A DNA stretch of 32,500 nt from Symbiodinium natans (GCA_905221605.1 CAJNDS010002438.1:137501-170000); one strand, 5' to 3'. Positions 8,821 through 18,152 are shown, counted from the first letter of the stretch. Notes: a model not told the origin generated them from the sequence alone. Translations and numbers: made by a program.

Positions 8821-11800
8821 TCACTTCTTTTTCCGATTGTTGGCAATCTTGAGGTGAAGTTGCAGCAGAATATACTCCAGGTCCGAAACTGTAAGAACAG
8901 GATCCTGTATGCCCCTTTGAATTGAGGATACCAATCCTTCTCTCTTTGCGTCCTCAATCGCCTGACAAGATTGACCCAGCTCTTCATTCGCATTGGCAGA
9001 CCCTGGTGCCTCCGCATCGGATGGACGATCCTTTTCCTCAGGATCTTGCACCATTACCACCTCTTCTTTTTTGGGACTCTGACTTTTCTCCTTCTTCTTT
9101 GTCTTTCCACCGACATTTGACTTTGTGCGCGTCTTCGAGGATTTTTCCACTGCAGAAGCCACCACATTGGATGTTGATCCACCCTTCTCAATGATCGCCG
9201 GCATCTTCTTCGGCTTTGGAACCATGAGAGTGTAAGGATCTTCGATAGCTGCAGCTTTCCTCTTCTTTTTTACCTTTTTGTTCTCCTCCTCAACGGCAAC
9301 CTCCGTCTCCGAAGTCTCAACCACTTCTTTTTCGGCAGGAATATCTTTGCTGGACTCCCCTTCTCGGGACCTCTTTTTCCCTTTTTTGGGATCCTTTTCT
9401 TCTCCCAAATTGGCTCGCTCATACCATATCCTCAGGTCATTGACCCATTCTTCCACCTCCGCGAGCGAAACATCGTACGACTTCACTACTTCGAGAAGTT
9501 CCAGCACTGACAACATTTCAGTGGTCCACGAAACCCATACTTGATCCATTTGGTCAGCATCTCCAGTGAACTTCAGGAGTTTGAACAATGGGTCCGCCTC
9601 TGCTCGAGCCAAATCTGGCTTGCCACCGGAGAGAAATGAAATCGCCTCCATCAACAGTTCCGTCATCTTGGTCTCTTCGTCATAAACCATAAAATCCTCC
9701 TCATCATCATCGAACTGTTCAGGAGGGATCTCCTTTTCTCCACCATTTGCACCAGACTTTCTCCTTGGACCATCCCTTGGGGGCGTCCTTGGAGACCTTG
9801 GCCTCTGTTTTTCCAACGGAACACCATGCTCGAAGACACACCTGTCACCAAATCGACACTTCCCAGACCGAGCAAACTGGACGCACCTCACACCAGTTGC
9901 ATCATGCGAGAACCCACAATCCTTTCCAGCGAAACATTCTCTCCCTGCCACATAGTATTTGCACCAATATGAATGTAGCACCACATCATCTTCGGAATGG
10001 ATGAATTTGCAGTCGTCACCAAATTTGCAGCGATCTTTCCCTTTGCCAAACCAATAGCAGAAACCCTTCTTCCTCTTCTCCAAGCGCTCTGCCTCATACC
10101 GGTCCATAGGGCGATTGTGCTCTACATGAACATTGCCATGTACCTGGGGACTGCTCCCTTCACCCGACGTGCTATCAGTATTTGGTGCTTGGAGTACAGC
10201 TGGAAAACCTGGCCTTGGTCCTACCACCTTCATGATCGGTTTTCCGCCAACTCCTGAGCCATGCTGAGACGATCCAAAAACATTGAACATCTTCATGAAG
10301 GCCTTCCTAGCGCCAATCTTCTGCACCCTTTTGATTGGACGTTTCATTGCTCCAACCTTGCATCCAGATGCATTCAAACGACGCAACCTTCTAAACCCAA
10401 CTCTATGTCCCTTCTTCCAAAGAGCCATAAGAATTTTAGAGGCAGTAACATTCTCCACCTCTACCTTTTCCAATGATCCCTCACTTCCCGGAACAAACCC
10501 ATCCATCTCTGAAGACCTTTCCATCTTTTTTGACACCACTTCGTCGAGGTAGTCTTCTGAAATCCAGGGAAAGTTCCCCTTAGAGGAAGGATTGTCATCA
10601 TTGTTTGGTCCTTCACCAGGATATCCTTTGGTGCTGTCAAAGATCTTACCAGTAGTGCGGTCCTGCATAGAGAAATTCGAAGCCACGCGGGAGTACACTG
10701 ACCACAAGAAAATCCTTGTGTCCGCCAGTCTGGATGACCCACTGGATTTCTCCTCTTCCGGAGAAACTTCTGGCGCTTTGCCCTTCCCTCCAGTGTCACC
10801 GCTTGTCTCACCTCCAGCATCTTCAATGGGAATAAGGGATTCATTGTTCCCTTGATCAAGCACCGCATCCTCTAGTCCAAGAACTTCCAGCATCGCTGTC
10901 GAAGGATCCACCTCCTCATCCGCATCGTCGTCCATCCTTCTCCAGAGAGCCTCCAATTGGTCCGCACAAGTCGCCGCTTGAAGAAACTCCATCAACCGAG
11001 CCCTCCCGCGCTGCCAGAGAAATTCTGAAACCATCACCGACCCTTGTGCTCCCAGATTCAGGAATGGGTGAACCATTTTGGCTACCCTCGCCATAAGTTC
11101 AATATGAACTTCCATGCCTGGACTGCGGCTCCAATCATAGGCAATTGCCTCCATAGCAGTACCAAACTTGTCCGTATTCTTGAATTCCCCTTCCAGACCA
11201 GGAGACAACAAGGCACCCATCACCGAAAGAGGGTAATTCCCCACCGCCGGCAAGCACGGGTTGTCATGGAACGAATGATGCAGGTCAGTATAATATCCTT
11301 GATCTCTCCTTTGAAAAAGGAGTGTTCCAGTCCCTAGCTGGGCATTCATTTCATCCACTTGAACCATTTCAGCACATATCCTCTGTGCCAGGTGCGCCAT
11401 TGCTGGCCAGACGGTACGATCGGTCAGACCGCGACGCATAACCCAATCAGTTGTTGGCGACTGGATCAGCGTTCCTGGATCATACACCATAACCATTGCA
11501 CCGTCTCCCATTGACTGATCAGCATCGTCCTCCAGTGCCAGGTTCTCATCCTGTTCGCTTGCACCCTCGGATGACATGCTAATAACCAAATTTCGATCCA
11601 TCTTATTGGACCCTTTTTGGCAATCTCTTTGCCCCATTGGCAACTTGCCAACTGCAACCTTCCAATAAATTCGAGTCAGAAGGCCTTTCACCAGCAATTG
11701 CTGAAGGTCACTCCTCACCGGACCACCATCCAACATCTTCGCATCATTACCACGGAGATCATTGCTCCCGCCTTCTCCTTCTTTTTGGTCGGTCTCCTCG

Positions 11801-14800
11801 CCAGAAATCTGTACTGCTCCTTCCGGCGCCGTCTCCTGTCCAGCCACTTCATGCCCAGGAAGAACTTGAGCGCTTTCAGAGACATTCACCTGTCCAGCAG
11901 CACCTTGCCCAGGTAAAACCTCATCCGTGGAGCCCACCGCCAGCGAACCAACCATAACTGAACCATCCCTTGTTCTTTTTTGAGACCGTTCAGCTCGACG
12001 AGAAGGTTGTGGTAGCGAAAAAACTTGTGAAGTCACTTCTTGGCGGGTCTCCCCCCGCGACGCTTTGTCGCGCCCTTCGCCAAGGTGAACCGATTTTTTC
12101 GGCCCATCATTGGAGCCTGAAGAACCACTTTGTGGAACATTGCCACGACTCGCAGTTCTCCACGAATCCCTTTCTTGCAAAAAGAGTTCCTTCAGGCGTT
12201 GTACCGCATTGGTCTCCTCCTCGCTTGAATCGCTTGAGGAAGCGGCATACGAGACCAAAGCCTCCGCCTGGTCATCATCATCCACCACATCTGCCCACGC
12301 TCTGCTGAATGGATACGACAAACCACCACGAGGTTTCACCGGCTCCAGTGGCTTCGGTTTTTCCACCACTTCCGCCAGTTGCACTCGTCGTTGTGACCGA
12401 GATCGTGGCACCTGTCGCACCTGTTTTTTGTCCAGCAAGGGCCTTCCCCTTCTTACAGGGTTTGATCTTGACCGATACTTTTTCGTTGGTGGATTCACCG
12501 GCGGCATTCCAACTCCCACCAACCGCAGCTTCTGTACGCACAACGGAGACCTCTGCGCAAGCGTCCAACCATCACGGTACCTGACCTTATCAAAAAGCTC
12601 CCGATAGGAACCTCTCGGCATAGTTTTTGCACCGGAGTCTTCAGCTTCACGCACCTGAGTGAGGGTTCGCACCGCCGCTCTTCCAGTCCCTTTGTTCCCA
12701 GAAGATTGTTGTACCCGTACAGATGCATCAGAAGGAACTGCCTTTTCCGGTCCTCCCGGTCGATATCGGACCTCACCCACCAATTGCAGAATTTTGCATG
12801 CGGTCACTTTGTTGATCCCTTTGTCAACCAAATCTTCCACAAAGATGAACTCTTGCAAGTCCGACACATTGGTCACACCAAGCGTAATCATCACCTCACT
12901 TACATGAGGGGTATACACCCACAGGTGTGCGTTGCGAGCCATCCAATTTTCAATCGGCTCCTCCGGATTGTGAAGCTGAGTACTAGTGGATGCAGCCACC
13001 GAATTCTTTTGCTCATCAGCTTCATCCAGAATACCTTTTTCACCATCTTTTTGTGACACATTGGTCATTTGCAGCGCTTTTGGTGCCGAGGAAGAGGAAG
13101 ATTCAGCTCCCCCACTCGCAGGTGGCTGAAAAGTGCTTCTATCCGTAAGCTCCCATCCTCTCTCTTTTTCAAACCGGACCTGATTGGCCACCTGTACCAA
13201 GTGTTTCAGGAGCGACAGCCGCTCCTCTGACATCTCGTCATGGGAGTACTTGCAGAAATTTAACCCTTTCCGGCAACGTCCTCTGAGGTAATAATCGAAA
13301 CAGCAATGGTGGAACCCTGCGTCCCTTAGTGACTTCCTGGAAGCATTGTCCCAAGCTTTGCCGGGCTCCCAAGTCCCTTCCAATGCCACATCATCGTTGT
13401 GAAGGTACCTGCATGCAGTCCCATATTTACAACCACCTTGATTGTAATACAGACACAGCCGACCTTTTGGCTCACCCGACGTAGGCTCACCCTTTGATGC
13501 ACCTTTGCCAAAATTGTACTTGGCCCGGAAGGCTAAATCCTCCCGCTCCTGCTGTGCCTCATCCACTGTACCTTCCTCTGTGGGAGGGTCACCGATGTTC
13601 CCGTCCTCATCATCAGCTTCTTGGCTATTCTTTGGATCAGTTGACCCCCCTTCTGGCCAACCTTCACCGTACCGACGATGCTCATAGGGACACCCATCGC
13701 CATTGCGACACCTTCCCTTATTGAAGAACCTGCACAGCTTGCTGTAACCAGGTGACAACACCGTCTTTGGTGTCATGTAAGCCTTTTTGTACTGGTCAGG
13801 ATCCATGTAGGCTTCCATTGGCTTGTTCTCCCTTTTGCTCATGGATTGCACTGCACCATCAAGCTCCTGCAAAAATAGCTTGGTGTCCAACCAAAGCGCG
13901 TTCCAAAACTCATCTTCCCCTTGATTCAGCACCGTTGCCACCGCTTCACCCACAACTGGTCGAGAAAATCTCCTTTTTCTGCATGCCAGTTCGAAAAGCG
14001 CGTTGTGGTACTGTTTTCGGGAAAAAGTGGTTAACTTCCCCAAGCCTGTGCTTTCTGTACCATCAGGCTTCCAACCATCATTTTGCAAGATGCCATACGC
14101 GCGCCGAGCTTCCGCATTGAGGAATGCCTGATCCGCAACACACTCCTGTAAATCTTCCATCGGCCGACCTAACAGCATCCCAGTAATTTTGCCAACATAG
14201 GCTTCCTCTTCATTTCCATTCTCCAGAAGAGCTTTGTAGATCTTTTCTCCATAAAGTTGCCTTTCTTTTCGTTCTTCAGAAGACAACTCCTGTACCACAA
14301 GCTCTTCATCGGATTGCTCTTCCTCCTGTTTCCAGTCCCATTGACCGTTGGAATCTTGGTACCATTGACCAGCATACCATGAATCCGTCCACCACGTACT
14401 CCAGCCGCTGGGTTTCCACTTCCGCAGCGTCGAAGAAGAGTCCTCCACGTCCTCTTCCAAAACCAGAAAGGTGTCCAAGATTATGGTACCATCATCTTCC
14501 ACTCGTTTCACTGTTCCATTGACAGTATCACCAAACTTGAACTGATATGCATTGTTCCCTTCTGCAGGAATCAATACATTCATATCCCCATGGTCCAAAA
14601 AGGCTCCATACCCATTGATGCAGCGCACTAGACCCATGATCTCATCTCCCTCTTGATAGCAATGTGGCCCAGGTGACTCCAAGGCTCCCGCTCGGGGCAC
14701 TTTCTTTACACGCTCTTCAGAAACCATCTCTGTATCATCGGCTCCTGGCGCATCCTTTGTCTTCACCTTTGGGTCACACTGCTCGTCCTGCTCCACGAGT

Positions 14801-16650
14801 CCCACAAGCTCATCTTTTTTGTGCTCCTGGATTTCAGGACCTCCCTTTTTCTCCGCCAACGGCTTTGCCTCATCTGCTGTAGTTCGCTCGGTGTCGACTT
14901 CCGGTGAACTTCCAGACGGCAACGCTTCTCCCTTCATGGGAGTGGACCCATCATTGGAGTCCTTTGTCTCACCTTCTGCAGCAGGCAAATCTTCTTCCAC
15001 TGCAGGGCAATTGAGTCGATCATCCACGGCAGGCACGCTTTCTTCCACCGCAGGCTCCTTTGGTTCCATGGCCTCCAAAGGAGAATTTCCACCATCATTG
15101 ACCACAGCTGCCTCATTGGCTCCGGTGTAGCCCTTGTCATTTCGTTCCTCGCTGCTAACTTCAGGTTGCACCAGTGCGTCCACCTGTGAACCTCCATCAT
15201 CAGCTGCTGCGGAGACCTGCGCCCCATTGTTGCAGTCGCCCGTGGAACGTACCACCACATGCACCTCAACCCGTGCTTCCTTCGCACTCCAGGTAATATC
15301 TGGCGCATCAACCCGCGCATCATTGGCGCTCCAGGCCTCATTTTTCAGATCATCCGTGTCTCCAGCTATTCCAGAAGCTTCTTTTTCCCCTTGAATGGCA
15401 GAATTCTTGGCACCAAACGAAGAGACCTCCTCAGTCGTAACACACAACTTTTTCTCTCCATCCTCCGAATCTCCAGGACCACCTTCCTGAACAACAGGTA
15501 CCACATCCACCACTCGCTCTTCTGCAGCCGACACAGTTCCGATCACCTCATTGGGCATTTTCTCTTCTGGATCCACCAATTCCATCGCTGCCCCACCCTC
15601 AGAAAGCGCTTCTGTTTCTTCCCGATCCAGGTGTTGAGCTCCAGCGATGTTGGCTTGGTTCCCAGGAATCCCTTCCTCATCAGGAGAACCCGAGGTCGGG
15701 GCGTCACCATCAGCCCTAGGACCGCTATCCCTGATAGTAGAGGAAAAATCTTTTTCACCTAAACTATTTACACTACCCTGGAATGCCCTCGTAGACTCAG
15801 TCTTCGGAGTAGAGGATGAAGAATCCAGTGCCGCCTCCATTTCCAGCTCATTGCCCAAAGGAGACCCAACCACCTCGTCACTCTTCACCTTTTCACCTAC
15901 CACCGGCAATGTCCACTTGGTTTCGTGCGTATCCAGGCAGTAATAATATTGTCTCCCATCTTCATGGAGGTGCAATTCCCACATTGTGCCATCACACGCT
16001 TGGATCAGATGCTCGTCTTTCCGAAAACCGTCCCTTTCAGAAACCTGTCGCATCTCGTCCTCTTCTTCTGACAGCTGTCGCAACCGTTCAGCCTCCATCT
16101 GTAGGATCTCCTCCTCCCCCATGGCGTATTCAGCAGCAGGTGCAGCTTCAAAGCCGTCCGCACCCTTCTGTTTGTGACCGCTTCCACCACCTTGGGAACT
16201 CGAAGATGGACCCTTTTTGATCTTGTTCAACGGCCTCCTGGTCGCTTGTAGCACTTCTCCAATCAGATCGGTCTGAGACTCTTGGTCTACCATTCGACCC
16301 GAAGTCGAAGACGACGGCTGGTACCCGTGTTTGCGCAACACTCGTAAAACAGTCACCTCCATTTCACGATCTATGCCACCAGTCGCATCCCAGTTCCTTT
16401 TTTCACCAGGCTTTGGCGGTACAGAAACAGCACGTCCTTCAGCTTCAGCATTGCTAACCATATCCCTATTGGGATTCATACCCACATTGGGGCTTTCTGC
16501 AACCAAGGCCTCTTCCAGATGTTCTTCAGCGTCGGGAATCACCTCTTCCAACACCGATCTTTCACCCAGAGACTCAGCTGCACCATTTCCAGCTCCACCA
16601 TCTTGTCCACCATCCGAGGCAAGTTGGAGCCATCGCTTCGGGGAAGGCAT
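8821..16650 (-). CDS. Giant Gag-like protein of the LTR element (2609 aa)
   Basis: A single uninterrupted frame, stop TGA at 8821-8823. I use the first ATG inside the element's interior (16650, protein start MPSPKRW), just past the primer site. An upstream in-frame ATG in the LTR (16917) would give 2698 aa. Visible domains: a WW-like fold at about 215-250 (W224, YYY 235-237, W246, P249); an S1-like RNA-binding segment at about 665-735; three CCCH fingers at C973/C981/C987/H991, C1066/C1074/C1080/H1084 and C1117/C1126/C1133/H1137; three more at C2198/C2208/C2214/H2218, C2230/C2239/C2245/H2249 and C2256/C2265/C2271/H2275; and lysine-rich, nuclear-signal-like stretches after about 2415. Long acidic, low-complexity linkers join them. 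No pol motif is present. The probable role is binding and packaging element RNA, with CCCH fingers in place of the usual Gag CCHC knuckle. A captured host gene is the alternative. Confidence 0.85.
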   Translation of the reverse strand: MPSPKRWLQLASDGGQDGGAGNGAAESLGERSVLEEVIPDAEEHLEEALVAESPNVGMNPNRDMVSNAEAEGRAVSVPPKPGEKRNWDATGGIDREMEVTVLRVLRKHGYQPSSSTSGRMVDQESQTDLIGEVLQATRRPLNKIKKGPSSSSQGGGSGHKQKGADGFEAAPAAEYAMGEEEILQMEAERLRQLSEEEDEMRQVSERDGFRKDEHLIQACDGTMWELHLHEDGRQYYYCLDTHETKWTLPVVGEKVKSDEVVGSPLGNELEMEAALDSSSSTPKTESTRAFQGSVNSLGEKDFSSTIRDSGPRADGDAPTSGSPDEEGIPGNQANIAGAQHLDREETEALSEGGAAMELVDPEEKMPNEVIGTVSAAEERVVDVVPVVQEGGPGDSEDGEKKLCVTTEEVSSFGAKNSAIQGEKEASGIAGDTDDLKNEAWSANDARVDAPDITWSAKEARVEVHVVVRSTGDCNNGAQVSAAADDGGSQVDALVQPEVSSEERNDKGYTGANEAAVVNDGGNSPLEAMEPKEPAVEESVPAVDDRLNCPAVEEDLPAAEGETKDSNDGSTPMKGEALPSGSSPEVDTERTTADEAKPLAEKKGGPEIQEHKKDELVGLVEQDEQCDPKVKTKDAPGADDTEMVSEERVKKVPRAGALESPGPHCYQEGDEIMGLVRCINGYGAFLDHGDMNVLIPAEGNNAYQFKFGDTVNGTVKRVEDDGTIILDTFLVLEEDVEDSSSTLRKWKPSGWSTWWTDSWYAGQWYQDSNGQWDWKQEEEQSDEELVVQELSSEERKERQLYGEKIYKALLENGNEEEAYVGKITGMLLGRPMEDLQECVADQAFLNAEARRAYGILQNDGWKPDGTESTGLGKLTTFSRKQYHNALFELACRKRRFSRPVVGEAVATVLNQGEDEFWNALWLDTKLFLQELDGAVQSMSKRENKPMEAYMDPDQYKKAYMTPKTVLSPGYSKLCRFFNKGRCRNGDGCPYEHRRYGEGWPEGGSTDPKNSQEADDEDGNIGDPPTEEGTVDEAQQEREDLAFRAKYNFGKGASKGEPTSGEPKGRLCLYYNQGGCKYGTACRYLHNDDVALEGTWEPGKAWDNASRKSLRDAGFHHCCFDYYLRGRCRKGLNFCKYSHDEMSEERLSLLKHLVQVANQVRFEKERGWELTDRSTFQPPASGGAESSSSSAPKALQMTNVSQKDGEKGILDEADEQKNSVAASTSTQLHNPEEPIENWMARNAHLWVYTPHVSEVMITLGVTNVSDLQEFIFVEDLVDKGINKVTACKILQLVGEVRYRPGGPEKAVPSDASVRVQQSSGNKGTGRAAVRTLTQVREAEDSGAKTMPRGSYRELFDKVRYRDGWTLAQRSPLCVQKLRLVGVGMPPVNPPTKKYRSRSNPVRRGRPLLDKKQVRQVPRSRSQRRVQLAEVVEKPKPLEPVKPRGGLSYPFSRAWADVVDDDDQAEALVSYAASSSDSSEEETNAVQRLKELFLQERDSWRTASRGNVPQSGSSGSNDGPKKSVHLGEGRDKASRGETRQEVTSQVFSLPQPSRRAERSQKRTRDGSVMVGSLAVGSTDEVLPGQGAAGQVNVSESAQVLPGHEVAGQETAPEGAVQISGEETDQKEGEGGSNDLRGNDAKMLDGGPVRSDLQQLLVKGLLTRIYWKVAVGKLPMGQRDCQKGSNKMDRNLVISMSSEGASEQDENLALEDDADQSMGDGAMVMVYDPGTLIQSPTTDWVMRRGLTDRTVWPAMAHLAQRICAEMVQVDEMNAQLGTGTLLFQRRDQGYYTDLHHSFHDNPCLPAVGNYPLSVMGALLSPGLEGEFKNTDKFGTAMEAIAYDWSRSPGMEVHIELMARVAKMVHPFLNLGAQGSVMVSEFLWQRGRARLMEFLQAATCADQLEALWRRMDDDADEEVDPSTAMLEVLGLEDAVLDQGNNESLIPIEDAGGETSGDTGGKGKAPEVSPEEEKSSGSSRLADTRIFLWSVYSRVASNFSMQDRTTGKIFDSTKGYPGEGPNNDDNPSSKGNFPWISEDYLDEVVSKKMERSSEMDGFVPGSEGSLEKVEVENVTASKILMALWKKGHRVGFRRLRRLNASGCKVGAMKRPIKRVQKIGARKAFMKMFNVFGSSQHGSGVGGKPIMKVVGPRPGFPAVLQAPNTDSTSGEGSSPQVHGNVHVEHNRPMDRYEAERLEKRKKGFCYWFGKGKDRCKFGDDCKFIHSEDDVVLHSYWCKYYVAGRECFAGKDCGFSHDATGVRCVQFARSGKCRFGDRCVFEHGVPLEKQRPRSPRTPPRDGPRRKSGANGGEKEIPPEQFDDDEEDFMVYDEETKMTELLMEAISFLSGGKPDLARAEADPLFKLLKFTGDADQMDQVWVSWTTEMLSVLELLEVVKSYDVSLAEVEEWVNDLRIWYERANLGEEKDPKKGKKRSREGESSKDIPAEKEVVETSETEVAVEEENKKVKKKRKAAAIEDPYTLMVPKPKKMPAIIEKGGSTSNVVASAVEKSSKTRTKSNVGGKTKKKEKSQSPKKEEVVMVQDPEEKDRPSDAEAPGSANANEELGQSCQAIEDAKREGLVSSIQRGIQDPVLTVSDLEYILLQLHLKIANNRKKK

Positions 16651-16696
16651 TGCTTCTTGATCCCAAAACCTTGAAAGAACACTTAACCGCAGGGAA

Positions 16697-16716
16697 CCTA
16701 ATTTGGGCTCATAACC
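16697..16716 (-). other. Primer-binding site, half-tRNA type (initiator tRNA-Met)
   Basis: Directly after the 5' LTR the minus strand reads GGTTATGAGCCCAA. Its complement, TTGGGCTCATAACC, matches the anticodon stem and CAU loop of eukaryotic initiator tRNA-Met, not a tRNA 3' end (there is no TGG start). Drosophila copia and yeast Ty5 are known to prime from a cleaved initiator tRNA-Met half at this region. The assignment is by recall of tRNA sequence; the host tRNA is not in this window. Confidence 0.7.
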
Positions 16717-17003
16717 TACGGGGGGACAACCAAGGAAGGAAATCAACTCCCCTAATCGCCCTGAACTTATATTTCCCAGATCGAACCAAGAAACAACCAA
16801 GAACACGGATAAGAGCAACCCAGGGGGGAAGGAAAGGGGGAAGGAACCCACACCCTTACCAAACCCTAAGAACCCAGGCACTTCTTTTTGAACTTGTGGC
16901 TTTCTGTTCAAGCCCATCTTGAGCCAAATACGATTACCGGGTTCATTAACCCTTCCAACTTCCAACACTAACTCCTTTCTACAATACCAATTGCAGCTCC
17001 GCA
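16717..17003 (-). repeat. 5' LTR
   Basis: A 287-bp repeat, 286/287 identical to 8164-8450. On the minus strand it begins TGCGGAGCTGC and ends GTCCCCCCGTA. It should contain the promoter and transcript start. An 11-base match to the 3' end of the dinoflagellate spliced leader (TTTGGCTCAAG) lies at 16918-16928, directly before an ATG at 16915-16917 that is in frame with the giant ORF. Confidence 0.95.
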
Positions 17004-17008
17004 CCCTA

Positions 17009-17218
17009 AACCCTGAACCCGAAACCCTCTGTCCCCCCAAAATCCTCCTCGGTCTCGCTTCTGTCTTTCGTGGGGCCAAGGGAGCGGGTTCGGTTTTTCG
17101 GCTTGTGGGGACCCACAGCTCCTTTTCCACCCCTGTTCCCCTACCTCCCCCTTCTCTCCGCACCCTGCTAGGAACAGGCTTTGCGGGAGTTGAGTTCCCG
17201 ACATGCTTACAAGCACAA
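17009..17218. other. Unique flank beyond the insertion
   Basis: A few degenerate telomeric heptamers (CCCTAAACCCTGAACCCG) and then GC-rich unique DNA. The giant ORF stays open on the minus strand as far as 17298, but this part lies outside the element and is not considered coding. Confidence 0.6.
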
Positions 17219-17335
17219 GCACACACACACAGAGACACAGACACAGACGCAGACGCAGACACAGACACAGAGAGAGAGACAGACAGAGACTCACTCACTC
17301 ACTCGCGCACTCACTCGCTCACTCACACACGGCCC
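17219..17335. repeat. Composite microsatellite (ACAC, ACAGACGC, AG, ACTC)
   Basis: A run of CACACAGAGACACAGACACA-type repeats passes into GAGAGAGACAGACAG and then ACTCACTCACTCGC. No coding role. Confidence 0.9.
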
Positions 17336-17783
17336 GCGCACGAACTCGTCTCGTGTCTTTTACCAATTCTGGTCGCCTTGGCGTCAACTAAAAGCCTGCT
17401 CAAGCCATTTGCGAGTCGCAGGCCCTGGCCACGCAGGCAGGCGTATACTTTGTTGCAGAATGTTGCAGATCGTATCTGCGAACGCCAAACAACTCTGCTG
17501 CCAACATGTCGTGGCCAGAACTGCATCGAAAAAGGCCTCTCAGGCTGAGGGTGATAAAGATCCTCGCGACCCAGGAAAATGCCGCGTTGTGCTATGGTAC
17601 ATGCCTGGAAATCAAGCTTCCGGAACAGCCACCCTCGGAGAATGTTTGCTATTACAGCCTCCCCGAAGTGATTTCCCATAAGGCAGCCCCGAGAGACACT
17701 CCCATGAGCCAGCAGTATGGACAACCCTAAACCCTTTTTTGCTTCAGGGCTCCCGGGGTTTCTGGCCTGTGAGGATCGAACCC
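17336..17783. other. No recognisable gene
   Basis: Unique sequence with overlapping ORFs on both strands that lack recognisable motifs. A 13-base match to the spliced-leader tandem junction occurs at 17398-17410 (see findings). Confidence 0.4.
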
Positions 17784-17874
17784 TACCCCTAAACCCTAAA
17801 CCCTAAACCCTAAACCCTAAACCCTAAACCCTAAACCCTAAACCCTAAACCCTAAACCCTAAACCCTAAACCCT
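17784..17874 (-). repeat. Interstitial telomeric repeat (CCCTAAA)12
   Basis: About twelve perfect heptamers, CCCTAAA on the plus strand. Confidence 0.97.
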
Positions 17875-18035
17875 ACAAGCGGCGGCTTGGTCTCCTGACC
17901 GGGACCCCGCTTGTTGAGAGCAAGGTCGCAGTCGACATCACTAACAAAGGTGAAACAGATGTCGGTGGGGGGGGGGCCAATTCACAACGTGCGGGCCGCA
18001 AAGGTCAGGTTTATACTTCTTCAGCCCTCTTCTGC

Positions 18036-18144
18036 AACAGAGTTCCAGTTTACGTTCCAAGAAAGCCCATCAAGCATCTTTGAGTAGCTCACACCCGACA
18101 GAACAGAGTTCCAGTTTACGTTCCAAGAAAGCCCATCAAGCATC
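18036..18144. repeat. 43-bp tandem duplication with 23-bp spacer
   Basis: The 43 bases at 18036-18078 (starting AACAGAGTTCCAGTTTACG) recur exactly at 18102-18144, just downstream of the ankyrin gene's stop codon. Confidence 0.95.
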
Positions 18145-18152
18145 CTACATTG

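Larger units (their letters stand above)
8164..17003 (-). mobile_element. Complete, recently inserted LTR retrotransposon with a Gag-like ORF only
   Basis: An 8840-bp element bounded by two direct repeats of exactly 287 bp that differ at one base (T at the left copy, A at the right, about 50 bp from their left ends). It is flanked by the 5-bp duplication CCCTA. Read on the minus strand it has the order 5' LTR, primer site, one giant ORF, about 355 bp of non-coding DNA, polypurine tract, 3' LTR. LTR ends are TGCGG...CGTA on that strand, not the usual TG...CA. The half-tRNA primer site is known from copia/Ty5-type elements, so it is probably Ty1/copia-like. I find no protease, integrase, reverse transcriptase or RNase H motif, so it should depend on enzymes from an autonomous relative. 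The intact ORF and near-identical LTRs indicate a young insertion. Confidence 0.93.

Noticed and set aside
8464-9017. A pol remnant in the 3' part of the element
   Set aside because: No reverse-transcriptase, RNase H or integrase motif in any minus-strand frame; the 107-residue ORF at 8694-9017 overlaps the giant ORF in another frame.
16651-17298. Upstream extension of the giant ORF to 2825 codons
   Set aside because: The start at 17298 lies outside the LTR element in a microsatellite flank; only starts at 16650 or, possibly, 16917 fit the element.
17760-17785. tRNA T-arm-like string GGATCGAACCC
   Set aside because: No matching acceptor, D or anticodon arms nearby; it leads straight into CCCTAAA repeats.
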